From Diadema setosum (Eukaryota > Echinodermata > Echinoidea > Diadematoida > Diadematidae): 64,000 nucleotides of DNA. Where the stretch lies: the NCBI GenBank assembly GCA_033980235.1, contig CM067075.1:1081667-1145666 (forward strand). The letters run 5' to 3'. Every line of letters starts with the position of its first letter. The first letter of the stretch is position 1. Below, piece after piece: positions 11,252 through 25,866 of this stretch. Under the pieces are notes generated by a model. That model ran no database searches and had not been told where the DNA came from. It saw only the letters and a program-made list of their open reading frames with translations. Position numbers and translations under genes: made by a program.

Positions 11252-14200
11252 TGTTTATATCAAGGAGCTCTGAGCATCACAACAATGATTCGGGGAAAAA
11301 AATTTCAGAGCCGTTGATACAGGAATATACTTGCAGCAAACAACGGAGAAATGTTATACAGATATAATCGTGGTTTCAATGACGTATGAGTATACCTGCG
11401 GGCTTCAAGCCAAAAAAAAAAAAAAAAAGTGAAATTTAGTGCCAGAAAGTGGGAGTCATAATAATCTTAAAAGTAAATTTAAACCACAAGTTTATAAGTA
11501 TCAATTAGGTGGAGGCGACTCATGCGAGAGGGGATTAACAAACATTTTAAGTTGCTCTCACTACTCATTTATGAATAACACTATAGGTATATGAACGAAG
11601 AGATCTGATCCCCTGTTCTTGCTAGGGAAACGCACGCAAGTAACGTAAAACAATATACATGAATATGTTTTATATAGTAGAGACCCAATGAGGGAGATGC
11701 CGGGATCTGCAGCAGCGAGTGACTCCCCAAACCCGCTTGCTGCAGATTCCGGCACCTGTAATTAAGATCTTAAGCTAAGATCTTATGTGTTCCATTCTAT
11801 TTGGGCCACACTGTATAGGATGTAACGGGACTCTGTCTAATATACACTGAAATATTTTACCGAGGTGGGAAATGACATTTATATGTCATGGTTCACAGAT
11901 TTTTTTTTTTTCTTCAAAAACTAAAGTTGTACGCGAGGGAGGCGCTCAAAACGTTTTATCAAAGGAGCATGAAACCCGCAAAATGCTTGTTGATTGAGTG
12001 AATGAAGCAAGTTAAGTAGAATACTGTCATCAGTGAAAGTTTAAGGACAATCTGACAAGCCATTCATAAGTTATGAGGTTTTAAAGTGTTGGCGATGAGA
12101 CCGCTGGATGGATCAAAAGACTACTGATAGGGATCATAACGTCACATGTGCTTTATTGTATGAAAAATAAAAAAAAAAATTCACATTTTCCCATTTCACT
12201 AGCATAAGAAAAGACCAGGGGGAATAATATTACCCATGACGTTTTGTCAGTAACATGTCCAGCATATTGTCCAGGAATGTGTACTTTTGATTTGAATTGA
12301 TTTTGTGCGGAAATTTTTGATAAAAAGTATTTCATGTTATTATTATTATTATTACTGTTATTATTATCATTATCATTATTATTATCATCATCATTATCAT
12401 ATTCATCATCATTATTGTTATTATTGTTATTTTTACTATTCTTATTATTATCATCATTACTACCATCATTATCATTACATGTGGGTAGTAGGCCTTCAAA
12501 ATGAGGTCATGACCTGAAGTAGCCTTCTGATCCAGCGGTCTCGTCACCAAATTTGAAAAAAAAATCAAAACTTTTGTACGGATTGTCCGACTTTCACTGA
12601 TGTGTTCTACTGGCATTGCTGCATTCACTCAATCCACATGAATGTTGTATGTATCTACATGTATGTAGTATGTTGGGGATCAATTCCCGGTTAATGGATT
12701 GTAGATGTAGTATGGTAGGACGACACATTTGTCAGGTATAATGCAAATTTTTTTACAAAGTGTTGTAATGGTGATAAATTAAATGATGATGGTCTACATG
12801 GAGACAGTTGAAAATGAGGACGAGCTCAGTCGATGTGCCACAGTTTGTTTTTTTTTTTGATATAATTTTTCCAAAACTCTGAAGAATATTGTTCCTGTAG
12901 TTTACGATACAGATGTCATAGTTCCATACATAATTATGTCATTAGATCTATTGTTAGGACTGCATCTTCTTCGAATATTCATTTCATGGATTGATTGACT
13001 AGTAATTATAGAATTCATTGAAGAAAATAATTTCAATATCTTTCGAGTAATCATGATAAACAGTCTCTCTTGAAGAGTTTTAACAGTGTCTCAACAAAAT
13101 AGTCAGGGAAACAGGAAAACTCACCTCTTCCGTAAACATACTGATAAAAAATTAACCAATATGTCAACCTTCTTTACTTCTAGATTCTAAGTTGTATGTG
13201 TTTGGGTCTTCAGCGAGTGGCTTTGGTGCCTCTGGTTGCGATGCCGACCTGTCATTACGGCTCCCCAATTCAAGCAGGGATGTAAGTTGTGTGTGTGTGT
13301 TTGGAGCTTCGCAAATCTTTCTCTTTTCAATGATTAATTTCGATGACTGGAATGCTAGGTGTTGAAATATTAAGTTTAATTTAAGTTCTTACGAAAGTAC
13401 TATGCAAGGAAGGTCGTACCTCCTATAGGTAGAAGACTGTCTTGTTTGGCGTTTAAAAAAAAAAGAAGCGTGATTTTTTTTTTTGTGCAGTAGCATCAGC
13501 TGATAATATTGCATTGATTTGAATGTAAATATTAGAATAAAGATTATTGAAAGAAAAATTTACTAGCCCAGGCACTAAAAACAAAAAATCTACTCGCTAA
13601 TATAAGTCCGCATCCTGATGCTACAGTCTGATTGTAACAATAATGATGATGATGATGATTATGATGATAATAATAATAATAATGATAATAATAATCATAA
13701 TAATGATAATGATAATGATAACATTGATAATGATGATATATAATAACTAGAAAAGCACTCTGAGAGCGCAGACTTCCGCTAAGCACTAACTTTCGACTGA
13801 TGATCTTGTTCTTCCCAAAGAGATTTTTCTCCTCTCCACCACTGGGGAAAAGCTCTTTGGGCTCTTCCATAGAGATCAGTGATTTTCACCCATGCAGTGG
13901 TTTACTTACTGTACATGCTGAAAAATCGCCCGATTTCCCAATGTAGAAGCCTTTATTACGTCATAAACCCTCAGATGCGCGGCGCGCCTCACCCTAACAA
14001 AAACCAAAGATTTTAGCAGAAACCAAAGCAGAAACTAGAGCACGCCCTTTAGTGAAATCCTCAAAAATGCGCAGCTTGAACTCCAAGTTCAATTGACCCA
14101 GCATACCTAAAAAATATCAAAATATCAAAATCCTCCATAATTCCCCCCCCCCCCCAAAAAAAAAAAAAAAAATTCGGAACACTACCAAAATTTAATCATT

Positions 14201-17200
14201 TCTTACTTGTATCATTCTTAACCTTTCCTGTAAGTTTCATTCAAATCCGTTAACTACACTTTCTGAGTTATTTTGAACACGGACAACACACCAAAACATA
14301 ACCTCCTCCCTTAGGTAATTGGTAATAACTAGAGAAGTACTCTGAGAGCGCAGACCTCCGCCATGATGGCAATTCACTTCCGCCACTGATATCACTGATC
14401 TTGTCCCCCCCCCCCCCCCCCCCGCCCGCGTGTTTTTTTTTTAGACGGCGCAGATTGGGGACCCTAAAAATCTGTTGGAGACCCTATCCCTAAACCTAAC
14501 CCTAATCCTAATCCTAACCCTAACCATCAAACCCTAACCCTAACCCCAACCCTAACCCTAACCCTAACCCTAACCCTAACCAAAAACCCTAACCCAAAGT
14601 TTTTCCCATTGGTTTAACACGCGCCCGTCTTAAAAAAAAAAAAAAAAACGCCCCCCGCCCCATGCCTGAAATTGCCCGATTTCCCAGTCTGATAAAAGCC
14701 TTTTGTTACGTCATCAACTGCATGCTGCGCTGGCGGCGCGCCTCAAAAACCACCCAAGCAGAATGACATTCCACGTCACCATAATTGATATTGTTGATAT
14801 GAATTCTGTTTACATGAGAAAGTAATTCATAATAATGATTATTTACAATATCTGCAAAGTACATTAGGAGTGTGTCTTGGCCTACAGACTATCATACTAA
14901 CATACTAACTGTGAATGCAATCAATCCAATGTTTGATAAACTGTTTAACGAAAAGGAAGTAATGGCAAATATGAAGGGAAAGGGGAAAATGACGTAGAAA
15001 TATATAAAAACAAAACGGATCAAGAGAGAAAGCACGAGAGAGAGAGAGTATGTTTGTGTATGAGAGAGAGAGAGGGAGAGAGAAGGAGAAATGGAGAGAG
15101 ACAATAATAAAGAAAAAACACGTTATAGGCGCTAAAATATATAGTAGAACACGAGAGTGATTTATAGGCGCGCAGTGATGTGGTAGATTGTTTAGGTCAG
15201 TAACATTTCAGAAACTTGTTTTGGGAATCTGTCGTAGAGTGGTGAGAGAAGTTTCTCTGTAGAGGGTAATCGTACTTCAATTTCCATTTGTTTGTAAGAT
15301 TTTGTAAGATTTGTAAGATTTTATTGACTCTATCGACCCCCTCTCGGGGTATGAGAGTAGAAACATATTTACAATATATGAATACAAAAATGTAAGTGAT
15401 AATGTACATGTACTTGTGAAAATAACAGATATGAATAAATATGTTTACAAAACAAGGCGTAAAGGACGTTTAACTACTCTACCACTACGTGTACAACCAT
15501 TCACATCTACTTTACTTTCTACAAAAATACTGTCTTCTTTGGTATTAAAGAGAACTGAAACATAATAATTCTGACAAATTTGGCTAGTTTTTTCAAATGG
15601 CAAGCATTAGTTGAATTGACTAATTTGGCCATATGTAATGCACTTGGTCTACTGGCCGTCAAGCTACTTGGTAAACACAATAGTCTCTCTTTGTTGAAAA
15701 AGGGACAAACAGAAATATAATGAAATTCATCCCCTATATCGTCGGATGAACAGAGAGTACAATGCAATTCATCTGTCAAGTTTGCATCAAACCTGCCCTT
15801 ATTAACGGGTAATCCATTAGGTCTACATCTGAATTTACTTAACGTAATATAATCTTTCTTACACAAGACCTGTAAATACTTCTCTAACGTCAAGTTATCC
15901 TTAAACATTCTATAATTTGTACAGATTCTATTTGACCATGTTGCTGCTCTCCACTCTTGAATAAACATATCAAAAAGTCTAACTTTTGAGGTGTGTGAAA
16001 TCCATGCAGCACTAAATCCACCCTCTTATGTTAACCACACATTCCCTAGCCCTGCATAATAAAAAATATTTGCGACAAATAATAACCATTGTGATTTTGA
16101 CGGAGAGTGTATGTCTCCTTGTAAATGCAGCAGAAATTTGAAAATTGTACATGAGTGTTTGGTTTCTTTTCCCTTGACTAATCTCAACCAGAATCCAATC
16201 ATTCGACATTTAATATGGTTCAAAATTACTCCACGTCCAGTTTCACCATAAACCATACAATCGCGAGTACATTTGTTCACACGCAAAATTTTTCTTCAGA
16301 ATTTCCTATGGAAAATTTCAATTTGGTCTATGCACTCATAACCCTAGACTTCACAACCATAGAGTATAACAGGTAAAACAAGATGATCAAATAGGTGGCA
16401 CTGTGTGTCCACAGAGAGCTGTAACTTTTTAGCCTTGACCAACATGCTATAAAGTACTTTTCTAGCTTGTGTGACTTGTTTGAATTGGTGAGTACCACTA
16501 TCATTTGGCACAACAAATTAATACGAAAGTCACGGTTACGTTTTGTACACATCATCAAACATTCTAATGGCCTCCACCACTGATTCAAAAATAATAGTGA
16601 GTCGATGATTAAATATTATCAGGTAGAGAAGGGGGAGGGAGAGAGAGAGGAGGGAGGTTGATTACAGTGTTTTATGATTATTCCCTTATGTTAAAGAAAT
16701 TTGTCTCGGAAAAAAAAATACCAGGAACATAAAGTCCCTATGATATCATGGAGCCGTAGCTCCATGATGCAATGTCATCTGTCTCTCTGTTTACATTATC
16801 TCATCTCCAGAAACGTGACAAATCGCCACCTGAAGAAATTCTGAGAACAATAGAAAAGCTCCTGAAAGGAATGGGGCCATCAAGTAAGAATTTCGCAATA
16901 ATTTTCGTATTATAATACCTTAAAGCAGTATTTTGTTTTTGCGTTTCTAGAACTTGCAACATACCAATTCAACTTCGTGTTAAAATAGCTGCTATTCAGC
17001 TCTCTAAATGCATTTAAGAAATATTGAAATTTCATCTATACTTAAATTACCATTTTTAGCTCATCTGAGCCGAAGGCTCAAGTGAGCTATTGTTCGTCGT
17101 GCGTAAACTTTTTACATTTTCATCTTCTTCTTAAGAACCCCATGACCGATTTTCACCAAACTTGGCAGGTAGCATTCCTAGGGGGATAGGATCTCAATTT

Positions 17201-20200
17201 GTTCAAATGGGCACCATGGCCCACCTGGGGGGCCCCAGGGGGGCCCAAACACACTAAAATTAAGGAATCCTAAAAATCTTCTTCTCTAGAACCAGAAGTG
17301 ATAGGGCTTAATTGATACTATGAGTAAGTACATTTGATGACTGTAGTTTCAAGTTTGTTCATGGGGGAATCAGGGTTGCCCCCCTTGGGACCCAGGGGAG
17401 GGGGTGGGGAGGGGTCCTAATGGGGCCTAAATTGTACATTTTCATCTTCACTTTGAGATCGCCATGTCTGATTTTAACCAAACTTGGTAGGTAGCATCCT
17501 TAGGGGGATAGTATCTCAATTTGTTCAAATGGGCACCATTGCCCACCTGGGGGGTCCCCAGGGGGCCCAAACCCCCTAAAATTAAGGAACCTTTAAAAAT
17601 CTTCTCTAGAACCAGAAGTGATAGGGCTTAGATGATACTGTGAGTCAGTACATTATAGTTTCAAGTTTGTTCATGGGTTTGGTGGAATCAGGGGTGCCCC
17701 CCCCCCCCCCCCCCCATGGGACCCAGGAGAGGGATGGGGAAAAGTCCTACAGTTGTAATGGAGCCTGAATTGTACATGTTCATCTTCTTCTTGAAAACCT
17801 CATGATAAATTTTGACCAAACTTAGCAGGTAGCATCCCTATGGGGATAGAATCTCAATTCCTTCACAGGGCTGCCTGCTCCCCCCCCCCCCCCCCCGGAG
17901 TTGAGGGGGGATCCATATGCAGACCTAAGTTTCCAATGTTCTCAGGTAAGAGTGTGTAAGAATGCATGGAAGGTGAAAGTGCGATACTCAGGTGAGCGCG
18001 TGACCCCGGGTCTCTTGTTACAGCTTAAAGGCATCTACACGGATAACTCTTAAATTAAATCATAACTAAGAAAACACAGGCAGAATCAATAAAAAGGTAT
18101 TATCGCGTATCTTTTTTTTCGGGGTGCACGTCACGAGACCGACACCCACGAGTCATAGAGTTCACACGTCATACAGCCCATTAGTTATACAGCTCACGAG
18201 TCATACAGCCCATGAGTTCGACACTAAGCTAACAAGACCCACGAGACCGACACATTAAGCCCCGTGTTGTATCTGTCGAACTCGTGGGCTGTTTTTACCT
18301 ATAGTGTCGAACTCATGGGCTGTGTGACTCGTGAGCTGTATGACTCGCATGGACCTCTTTTCAATGTCGAACTCGTGGGCTGTATAACTCGTGGGTGTCG
18401 GTCTTGTGGGATGACCCCCCTTTTTTGAGCCCTTGTGCCAAGTTCTAATTTTGAAACGTTTTGATCACTACAGTAGACTCCAGTGCAATTATTGTAAATG
18501 CGTATTTCGACCATTTAGGTAGATTTTTTTTAGAGGTCCTTACCCTAACCATAACGCTTCTACTATTTCTCCTATTACTCCTATTTCTAAACTCCATGAT
18601 ATTGGTTTTTGACAGATATTTTTGTTCCTAATTTGGCTTATACTTCGTTTCATTGAAAGTATATTACAATGTTGAAAACATAATAAGGCATCTGTGAACA
18701 ATATAGATTCGATGCATTGAATTAAGCCTATATGATGGTGATTGTCACTCTAGTTTTGTGCTTTATAATCATGAACTCCTGCGTCGAGTTGTTTTTATAG
18801 CAAATGATTGACAAATTGCCTATAATCGGGGTAAATGTGCACCGATTTAATCAGTGTTTTAGTAATAGCAATGATAAAAATCATGGGCATACCTACTCTG
18901 CCAGGATTTGAACCTTACAATCCCCTGATCAGCAGACAGGCGTCGTATCCATGGTACCGAAGAGATTCCGCCCAACAGCCATTTATATATAGGTTCTAAG
19001 CCTTACACCATACTGCTTGTTTGTTCAAATTATGATGATGATAATAATGATGATGATGATGATGATGATAATAATAATGATTGTTATTGTTATTATTACT
19101 CATTATTACTACTACTACTACTGCTACTATATGTATTACTATTATCGTCATCATAATTTTTACTAATCACGGGTACTACAAACACGCTGATAAATTCTTT
19201 GAATATTTGCGTCAATGTAGAGCGATTTTTCAATGAGTTACAATGTATATCAATCATCTATACATAAGGACGCATAGACCTTTATAAGTAGGGGTCTAAC
19301 ATTTCTGTCCATGCAGCATACATTAAAACGTTTTTGTTTTTTTTAACCAATATTGTTGTTACTGCAACCAAAAAGAAATGACTACGAGTCTTCAATATTA
19401 CACCATTCAGTCTTAACTGCTGTCACTTTTCTACATCCAGGTCCGATAGTCGTCACCGAGACACAGGTCATTGGAAACGCTGAAGTACCAATCATTAAGA
19501 TGCGTGATGTGAGGTAATGTAATTAATTATCCAACTTTATTTGCATAATACATGGGAATGCATAACGTCTAACCACTTTCCCCCTCCCCACCCCACACAT
19601 TAAAAAAAACAACAACAACAACTGGAAGTGGCACCAGAACATTGCGTTTAAGCTCATTTTGTTTGTTTGTATGTTTTTTGGTTTGTTAACTGATTAAACC
19701 TGAAAATGGTAACAGAAATATAAACAAACTTCCCACCACACTTATCAAATTGGTGATTGGTGATGTAATTCGTTGTGATTACGGTGATTATGGGCCCATG
19801 CTAATTGTAGGTACTTGTGTCATCATCGTAACATGTCTCATAACATTTCGTAGTGGTGCATATATACTTTGTTCTAGCATTACGATGCCATTCATGTTAG
19901 GGCTTGATGAAAAAGACACTCTTTTGCATTATCCTTCATCCAAGGAATATCGATTTTCTTATTTACAGGCATGGCATTGACATTGACCTGAACATTGATG
20001 TAACTGGGGTATGTAGACCTACTACTTTACTTGAATCATCAATTTATCTTTACTATAGTGTTGTATGCAATTTAAGATGTCACTCATGTAGGATATGCCT
20101 AGCAATAATAATAGAGATGTAGATATTTACGTAAATTGTTGAAAATATTCATATTGCCGTTTTTTTACTATGTTATTGATATTGCAGAAAATTGATGTAC

Positions 20201-22029
20201 ATGTTAAAGAAAATAAAATACAGAGAATACATCAAATAATTGATTTGATTTAAATAATTAATTTTAAAATCAATCATTTTATGCATACTCGTAGGGGAAC
20301 TTACTTCATAAGACCTTTTTTTGGCTTTACTCAAGTTCTCTTTTTTTCATTTTCACTGTTATATGTAAATGATTGATTATCTTTTTGTCCTGTATTGTGA
20401 AATTCAATACTGTTGTATTGTTTTTATCAGAAAATGAGATGAATAAACGAATTGACTTGAATTTTTATTCAACTTTTGGTAAAAGCCAACAATTCACATT
20501 CATAGGTAGATGTGAATAGCTACATTTTGCTTAAAGAGCTTTACTACATAATCATAGTATGGGTGCTGCTAATCTAACGTGGCCAACATTGTGGTCGAAA
20601 CAGTGTAGGTGTAATTGTACGTCCAAAATTAGTATCATCAAAACCACACACACACACACATACACACACATACACACACACACACAAACAAACACACACA
20701 CAGGCTCGCGCGCGTGCACACACTTACCACACGAGTCCATCGTTTAATAGAAAACTGTCAATAAAGCCTTAGTTTTCTTTAGGCTTTTGACATACCGGCA
20801 TGCGTTAATTCTGCTGCATGTATATGAAATGAAACACCTGTACAATGTATGACATCTATAGTGCAAGTGAGCTTCATATTGCTCCTCCCCCCCCCCCCCC
20901 AAAAAAAAAAGGAAGAAGAAAAACAACTGAAAATTACTTGATTGCATCCACACAAATAAGGCATTTTCTCTCATACTTACGATTATGATTTCTTATGAAA
21001 TAACTGGAAGTAATAAGTTCATTTCCTGTTTGAGCTACTTTATTTGTCTAAGCGGCTTTCATTCTTGAAAATCTCAGTTTGGTTTACCGAGGACATTGAT
21101 AGGCCTATAGATGAACGGGACAATGCGAAATCGAAAACATCCGTGTAAAAGTGCTGACAGTTTTGAATGGATATCATTTGGAACTTCTGCATATTTCAAA
21201 TAATGTTAATTGTGTTGGTAATAATTGCTATCATCGTCCAATTATGCATAAAATAGCTGTGAAACTCACACTGTCGTACGATGTCTTCACCTATGATTTT
21301 GATACAGGGCGTGTTTGATGCCTGCCTGCAAAAAATGTACGTCGAAGGTAAGAAACTGATCAAGTTTTGACTTTGCAAGAGATGACTGGTCTCTAGGTAC
21401 AATATTGAATGGTCATCGCCGTGACACTGAGTGGGGGAGCTATGGCTTTGTGGATAAGACTCCCGACTCCTATAATCGGAGTTTGATTCCCGCCCAGGAC
21501 TTACGTCCTTGGTAAAGATGCTCTTAGCCACCATGTTCCTCTCGTCCCAGGTGTGTAAATGGGAACTGGGCAAGGCTAGGCATAATAGCAGGGCCCTCTG
21601 GTAAGGCAGTAACAACGCTGAAGAGGCTGCTCTGGATAAAAAAGACCTTCTTGTCATTACTATTATTTTAATTAATATTGCTATTATTAGAGTTATTATT
21701 ATTATTACTACTACTACTTCTACTAGAAGTACTATTTTCATCTTCATCATCATCATCATTGTCATTCTTATCATTACAATCTTTATCAAGGGTGAGATCA
21801 CACTGTCCCGAAATTGACACTTGTCAAGATGACATTATGAATATCTAATTCTAAATTTTATGCGAAGCTGACCCCGAATATGGTCCAAACCAATCAGCAG
21901 CCCAGGCAAGTACGGTGCTTTGATACAGAGGGTCACCCGAACCACACAAAAGGGATGTGAAAATGTGAATCTTTATCAAGAATTTCACCTGAAGAACACA
22001 AGAAAAAAAACAAAAAAAAAAAAGATTGG

Positions 22030-22069
<40 letters not shown>

Positions 22070-24160
22070 CCAGAACAGCACATGAATACTTTTGGCTCCT
22101 TGACATTATTATGCTCGGCTGACATTTTACTCTGCCAACTCGCTGATAAAATAATTTTCTCCATCAACAGGTGCTCCGGGAGGGTATGATTATTGCTCTG
22201 TCGATAATTGCCTGGAAGATATCAAATGTGAAATTTGCTACACCGGCAACCCCTCAAAGATATGCAAAATTTACTGTAGCTATGATAATCATCCAGATAA
22301 GATGTGTAACATCAGTTCTGTCATTAGCTCCGAATACATGTATATGATACGACATTTGTTCCGCGACAACTACGATATTTTCTCCGAGGATGTATTGATA
22401 TACTTGGCAGCTGCTTGAGGTTATTACAATGAGCACAATTTTTACGAAATTTCGTTACAACTAAGCAAAACTCAGGTCCAAAAGTTGTCGTCACTAAAGT
22501 GGTTCAAAGTTCGCTTTAAAAAAAAACACGGTTATAACGGAATTTTATCTTTAACGAGGTCTTTTCCGAGCGCCATTGACAAAGAGAAAAAATATGCTCC
22601 GTTATACCGAAATGGAGATCGCTTACAAAAATACACAGCAAGCATTTACAGAGCGTGTTTAGATGGGCGGTCGCTTTAGGTCACTCTGCGTTTATTCCGT
22701 TTGCCATTCACTGTTTCTGAGATTTTGCGTGAAATGAAGGTGGCATTCGTTATTGTAAAATACACAAATTCTAATATAGGCTACCTAGATGTTCTTCATT
22801 CGAAAATGAAATAGGGTTCGTGGAACACCATGGCGTTATTCCGAAGTTTCGTTATTCGTAAGGTTCATTAAATCGATAATGAAGAAGGTTCTTATTACGA
22901 AGGTTCGTTAATCCGAAAATCTTCGTTCTTAAAAACTTAATGTTCGTTAAGGGACGTGAAATAAGGTTCGTTAATCCAATAATGAACAAAAAAGTTTAAT
23001 ACACTTAGAAGACTTTTAAATTACAAACTTTATACCATCTTCATAATTATATATAAACGAACCTTCAGAATGACGGACCTTATTTCATATTCGGAATATC
23101 GAACCTTCGAAATAACGAACTTTACTTCCTCCTTTTGGATTAACAAATGTTTGGAAGAACTAACCTTATTTATTTTTTACTTTCGGAGTCTTTCGAAGAC
23201 CGGATCTTCAAAATACCAATCCTTGTTTTGATTCGGATTAACGAACTTTAACCGAACCCTAAACCATCACTTATGTTATTTCTTGTGATTATGATTGTGA
23301 TTAATATTATTATTATCATTATCATTATTATTATTGCTATTATTATTATTATCACTATTATTATTATTATTATTATTATTACTATACATGTGTTTTCGAA
23401 CTAGAAATGGAGTGCAAACGGTTTTGTTTCTCTCTCTTAAATGTAATTTAAACAGATTAATGACACAGCATGACATACAACTTTCAGAGTACGATGAGTA
23501 TTCAATAAACAACATGCATCGCACGCATGGTTTGCTTGTTTTCATCACGTACTGTATTTATTCGGTTACAACGAAAGAAAACTGCATGCCGGACCCGCGT
23601 TTCATTTCGTTATAACGGGAGTGGCCTGTAGCATATCATGATTCCTGAAATCGAAGGCGCCGGAAGTGTGTGTTTGTGGGGGAGGGCAAACATCGATTTG
23701 TTCCCCAATAATTTCGTTATGGATGGTGTTTATTGTTTAAATTTTTTCTTTGTGTTTTCTTTATTTTTTTTTGTACCATGCAAGTACGGAAACTACTCCA
23801 TCCTGTAGCGTGGTTGTCTCGTACCCATTGGAGTGTTAGTATATACGTTATGATTTGTTTGCCGACGTAATACATCATAATCGATACAAAACAAATAACG
23901 ACTGCGTGAAACTACACAAACTTATTTAAATATCGTAGGCAAGACACAAATATAGGCAAGACAATATCAATTTACAAAAAGGAAATTACATTTCCATTAA
24001 AACTCTATAAAGTATGCATAGATATCTTAAAATAATGGATTATCTACTTACTCAAGATATTATACCTAATACACAAAAAACACACTTAAAAACTATAGAT
24101 AACATATTAATGTAAAATATTGCACATCCCCTCCAACTACCCAAACCTATATGCATAGGC

Positions 24161-24209
<49 letters not shown>

Positions 24210-24943
24210 CACTCACACATCCGTCCCCACAACTCACCTGCCCTTGCATACGGTATATTTCAAACAAATTCTTATAATAGATCATAATCATGCTTGTAGA
24301 TATCTGAACAAAAAAAAAAAATCCTTTCTTATAACCAAAACACTCTCATAGTTATTCACGCTCCTTTTAACCTCACCCCAACTTGATATTTTAAAATCAT
24401 TTCACAACTTATTCCACGGTTTTGTTCCGTAATAAGAAATACTTCTTCGTTTTAACTCATTGCGCATCGGCGGTAATACAATAATATCGTTTGTCTTAGA
24501 CTGTAATTACAACTCTTAAAAACAAAATGACGCTGTAAACATTGGGGCACTAAGTCATGAACTACTTATACATAATTATAAAAAAAAACACGTTTTAATA
24601 TTTTGTTGGTTTTAAGCGGATGATCGTGTAGGCCCTTTGGGGTTCATCGTGAAGCAGTGGGCCAAGCAAAATGGCATATGCAGTCCTCGTGAAGGCACCC
24701 TCAACTCCATGTCCTGGGTTCTCATGACGATCAACTACATGCAAGGTTAGTTAGTCCTATTAAGTCTGTCAGGGACACTGTCTTGATATTCTAAATTATT
24801 TGCATTATCTACACGAGGATCCTTGATGATAACAGGATAAACAGTATCTGAGGAAGTTCGGATTCGGGATAACATGGTTGCATATTAATACTAACCCTTT
24901 ATAAAAGTTCATGAAATTATAGGCTCATGAGAATGTATTCATA

Positions 24944-24987
<44 letters not shown>

Positions 24988-25814
24988 TGTGTATGCAATG
25001 TATGTGACGGAGAGAAGTGTAAAATTGGATGAAGAAGGAAAAGCTGAATGTAGCAGACATTGTTCCGATTTGTAAGAACACTTAAAAAGAGTACGTTTCT
25101 ACCGTTTCGTTGTCTTTCATAGTCTTTCACAGGCAATAGGAAACTATGAATAAATTTGTTTTCTAACATCATTCTGCTTTGCTTTGTTCTTTTTTTTTTA
25201 TTTGTCGTGGAAAAGTCACCAGACAGGTCCGGTTCGTCTTTGACCCAATTGTAAATATGCACTTTCTTTTATTTCGTTTTTGTAGTGGCTATTGATGTAC
25301 AATCTGTAGGAAATTATGTGTGTCAGGTCATTTAATGTTTCAGTCGTATTCTGAAGGTTGGCAGGTTTAGTATTACAGGTAGATTCAAGTGTCATCTAAA
25401 ATGTACGAAATGTGTGTGTGTACATTATAATCATTTACTCTTTCAGTTTGCGGGCAAAAAAAAAAAAAGCAGACTGGTTAATAAGATAGGCACATGCCAT
25501 AGCAACTGTGATGGGCGAAGCAATGTATATAGATATAAAAGTACAATTCTTTCTGCATTCGGAGTAAAAATTACGTAGTCTAGGTAATATATGCAGAGAC
25601 AGTGTATTGCAAGCAGTGGTTTGTAATTACATGTATTAGCAACAGTGCACATGACCAACTTTGGTGTCACAATTCCATAATGACAGTCAAGATAGATGAA
25701 TGCATATTGCTCGTGATAACCAAGGGGAAAGAAAGATAGTCAATCTGAACAAGAAATTCTGTGTGTATTGCAGACAGAATTTCTTGTTCAGATTGACTCA
25801 ATTTGTATAAGCAA

Positions 25815-25866
<52 letters not shown>

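Larger units (their letters stand above)
8162..11813. mobile_element. Mariner-like long inverted-repeat element with nested insertions
   Basis: Left end TAGGGTGGCCCAAAAAGAAC at 8162 and right end ...GGGCCACACTG at 11813, each next to TA. Long arms match in inverted orientation: 8,300-8,680 against 10,195-10,545. A LINE (9.24-9.97 kb) and a hAT-like fragment sit between the arms, and 10.63-11.77 kb is a further interruption with a minisatellite and (AT)n. No transposase frame remains. TIR wording and TA site fit the Tc1/mariner group. Confidence 0.65.

Noticed and set aside
12305..12628. Tyr/His- and Ile/Met-rich proteins
   Set aside because: Translations of an ATT/ATC microsatellite on both strands. 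The same applies at 13.6, 21.7, 23.3 and 7.6 kb.
18893..18975. tRNA gene on the minus strand
   Set aside because: The B-box is good but the acceptor and D stems do not pair and U33 is missing; more likely a SINE remnant.
25000..25080. Candidate TENT2-like exon in intron 7 (ERSVKLDEEGKAECSRHCSD)
   Set aside because: No family resemblance, and its phases do not fit exons 7 and 8.
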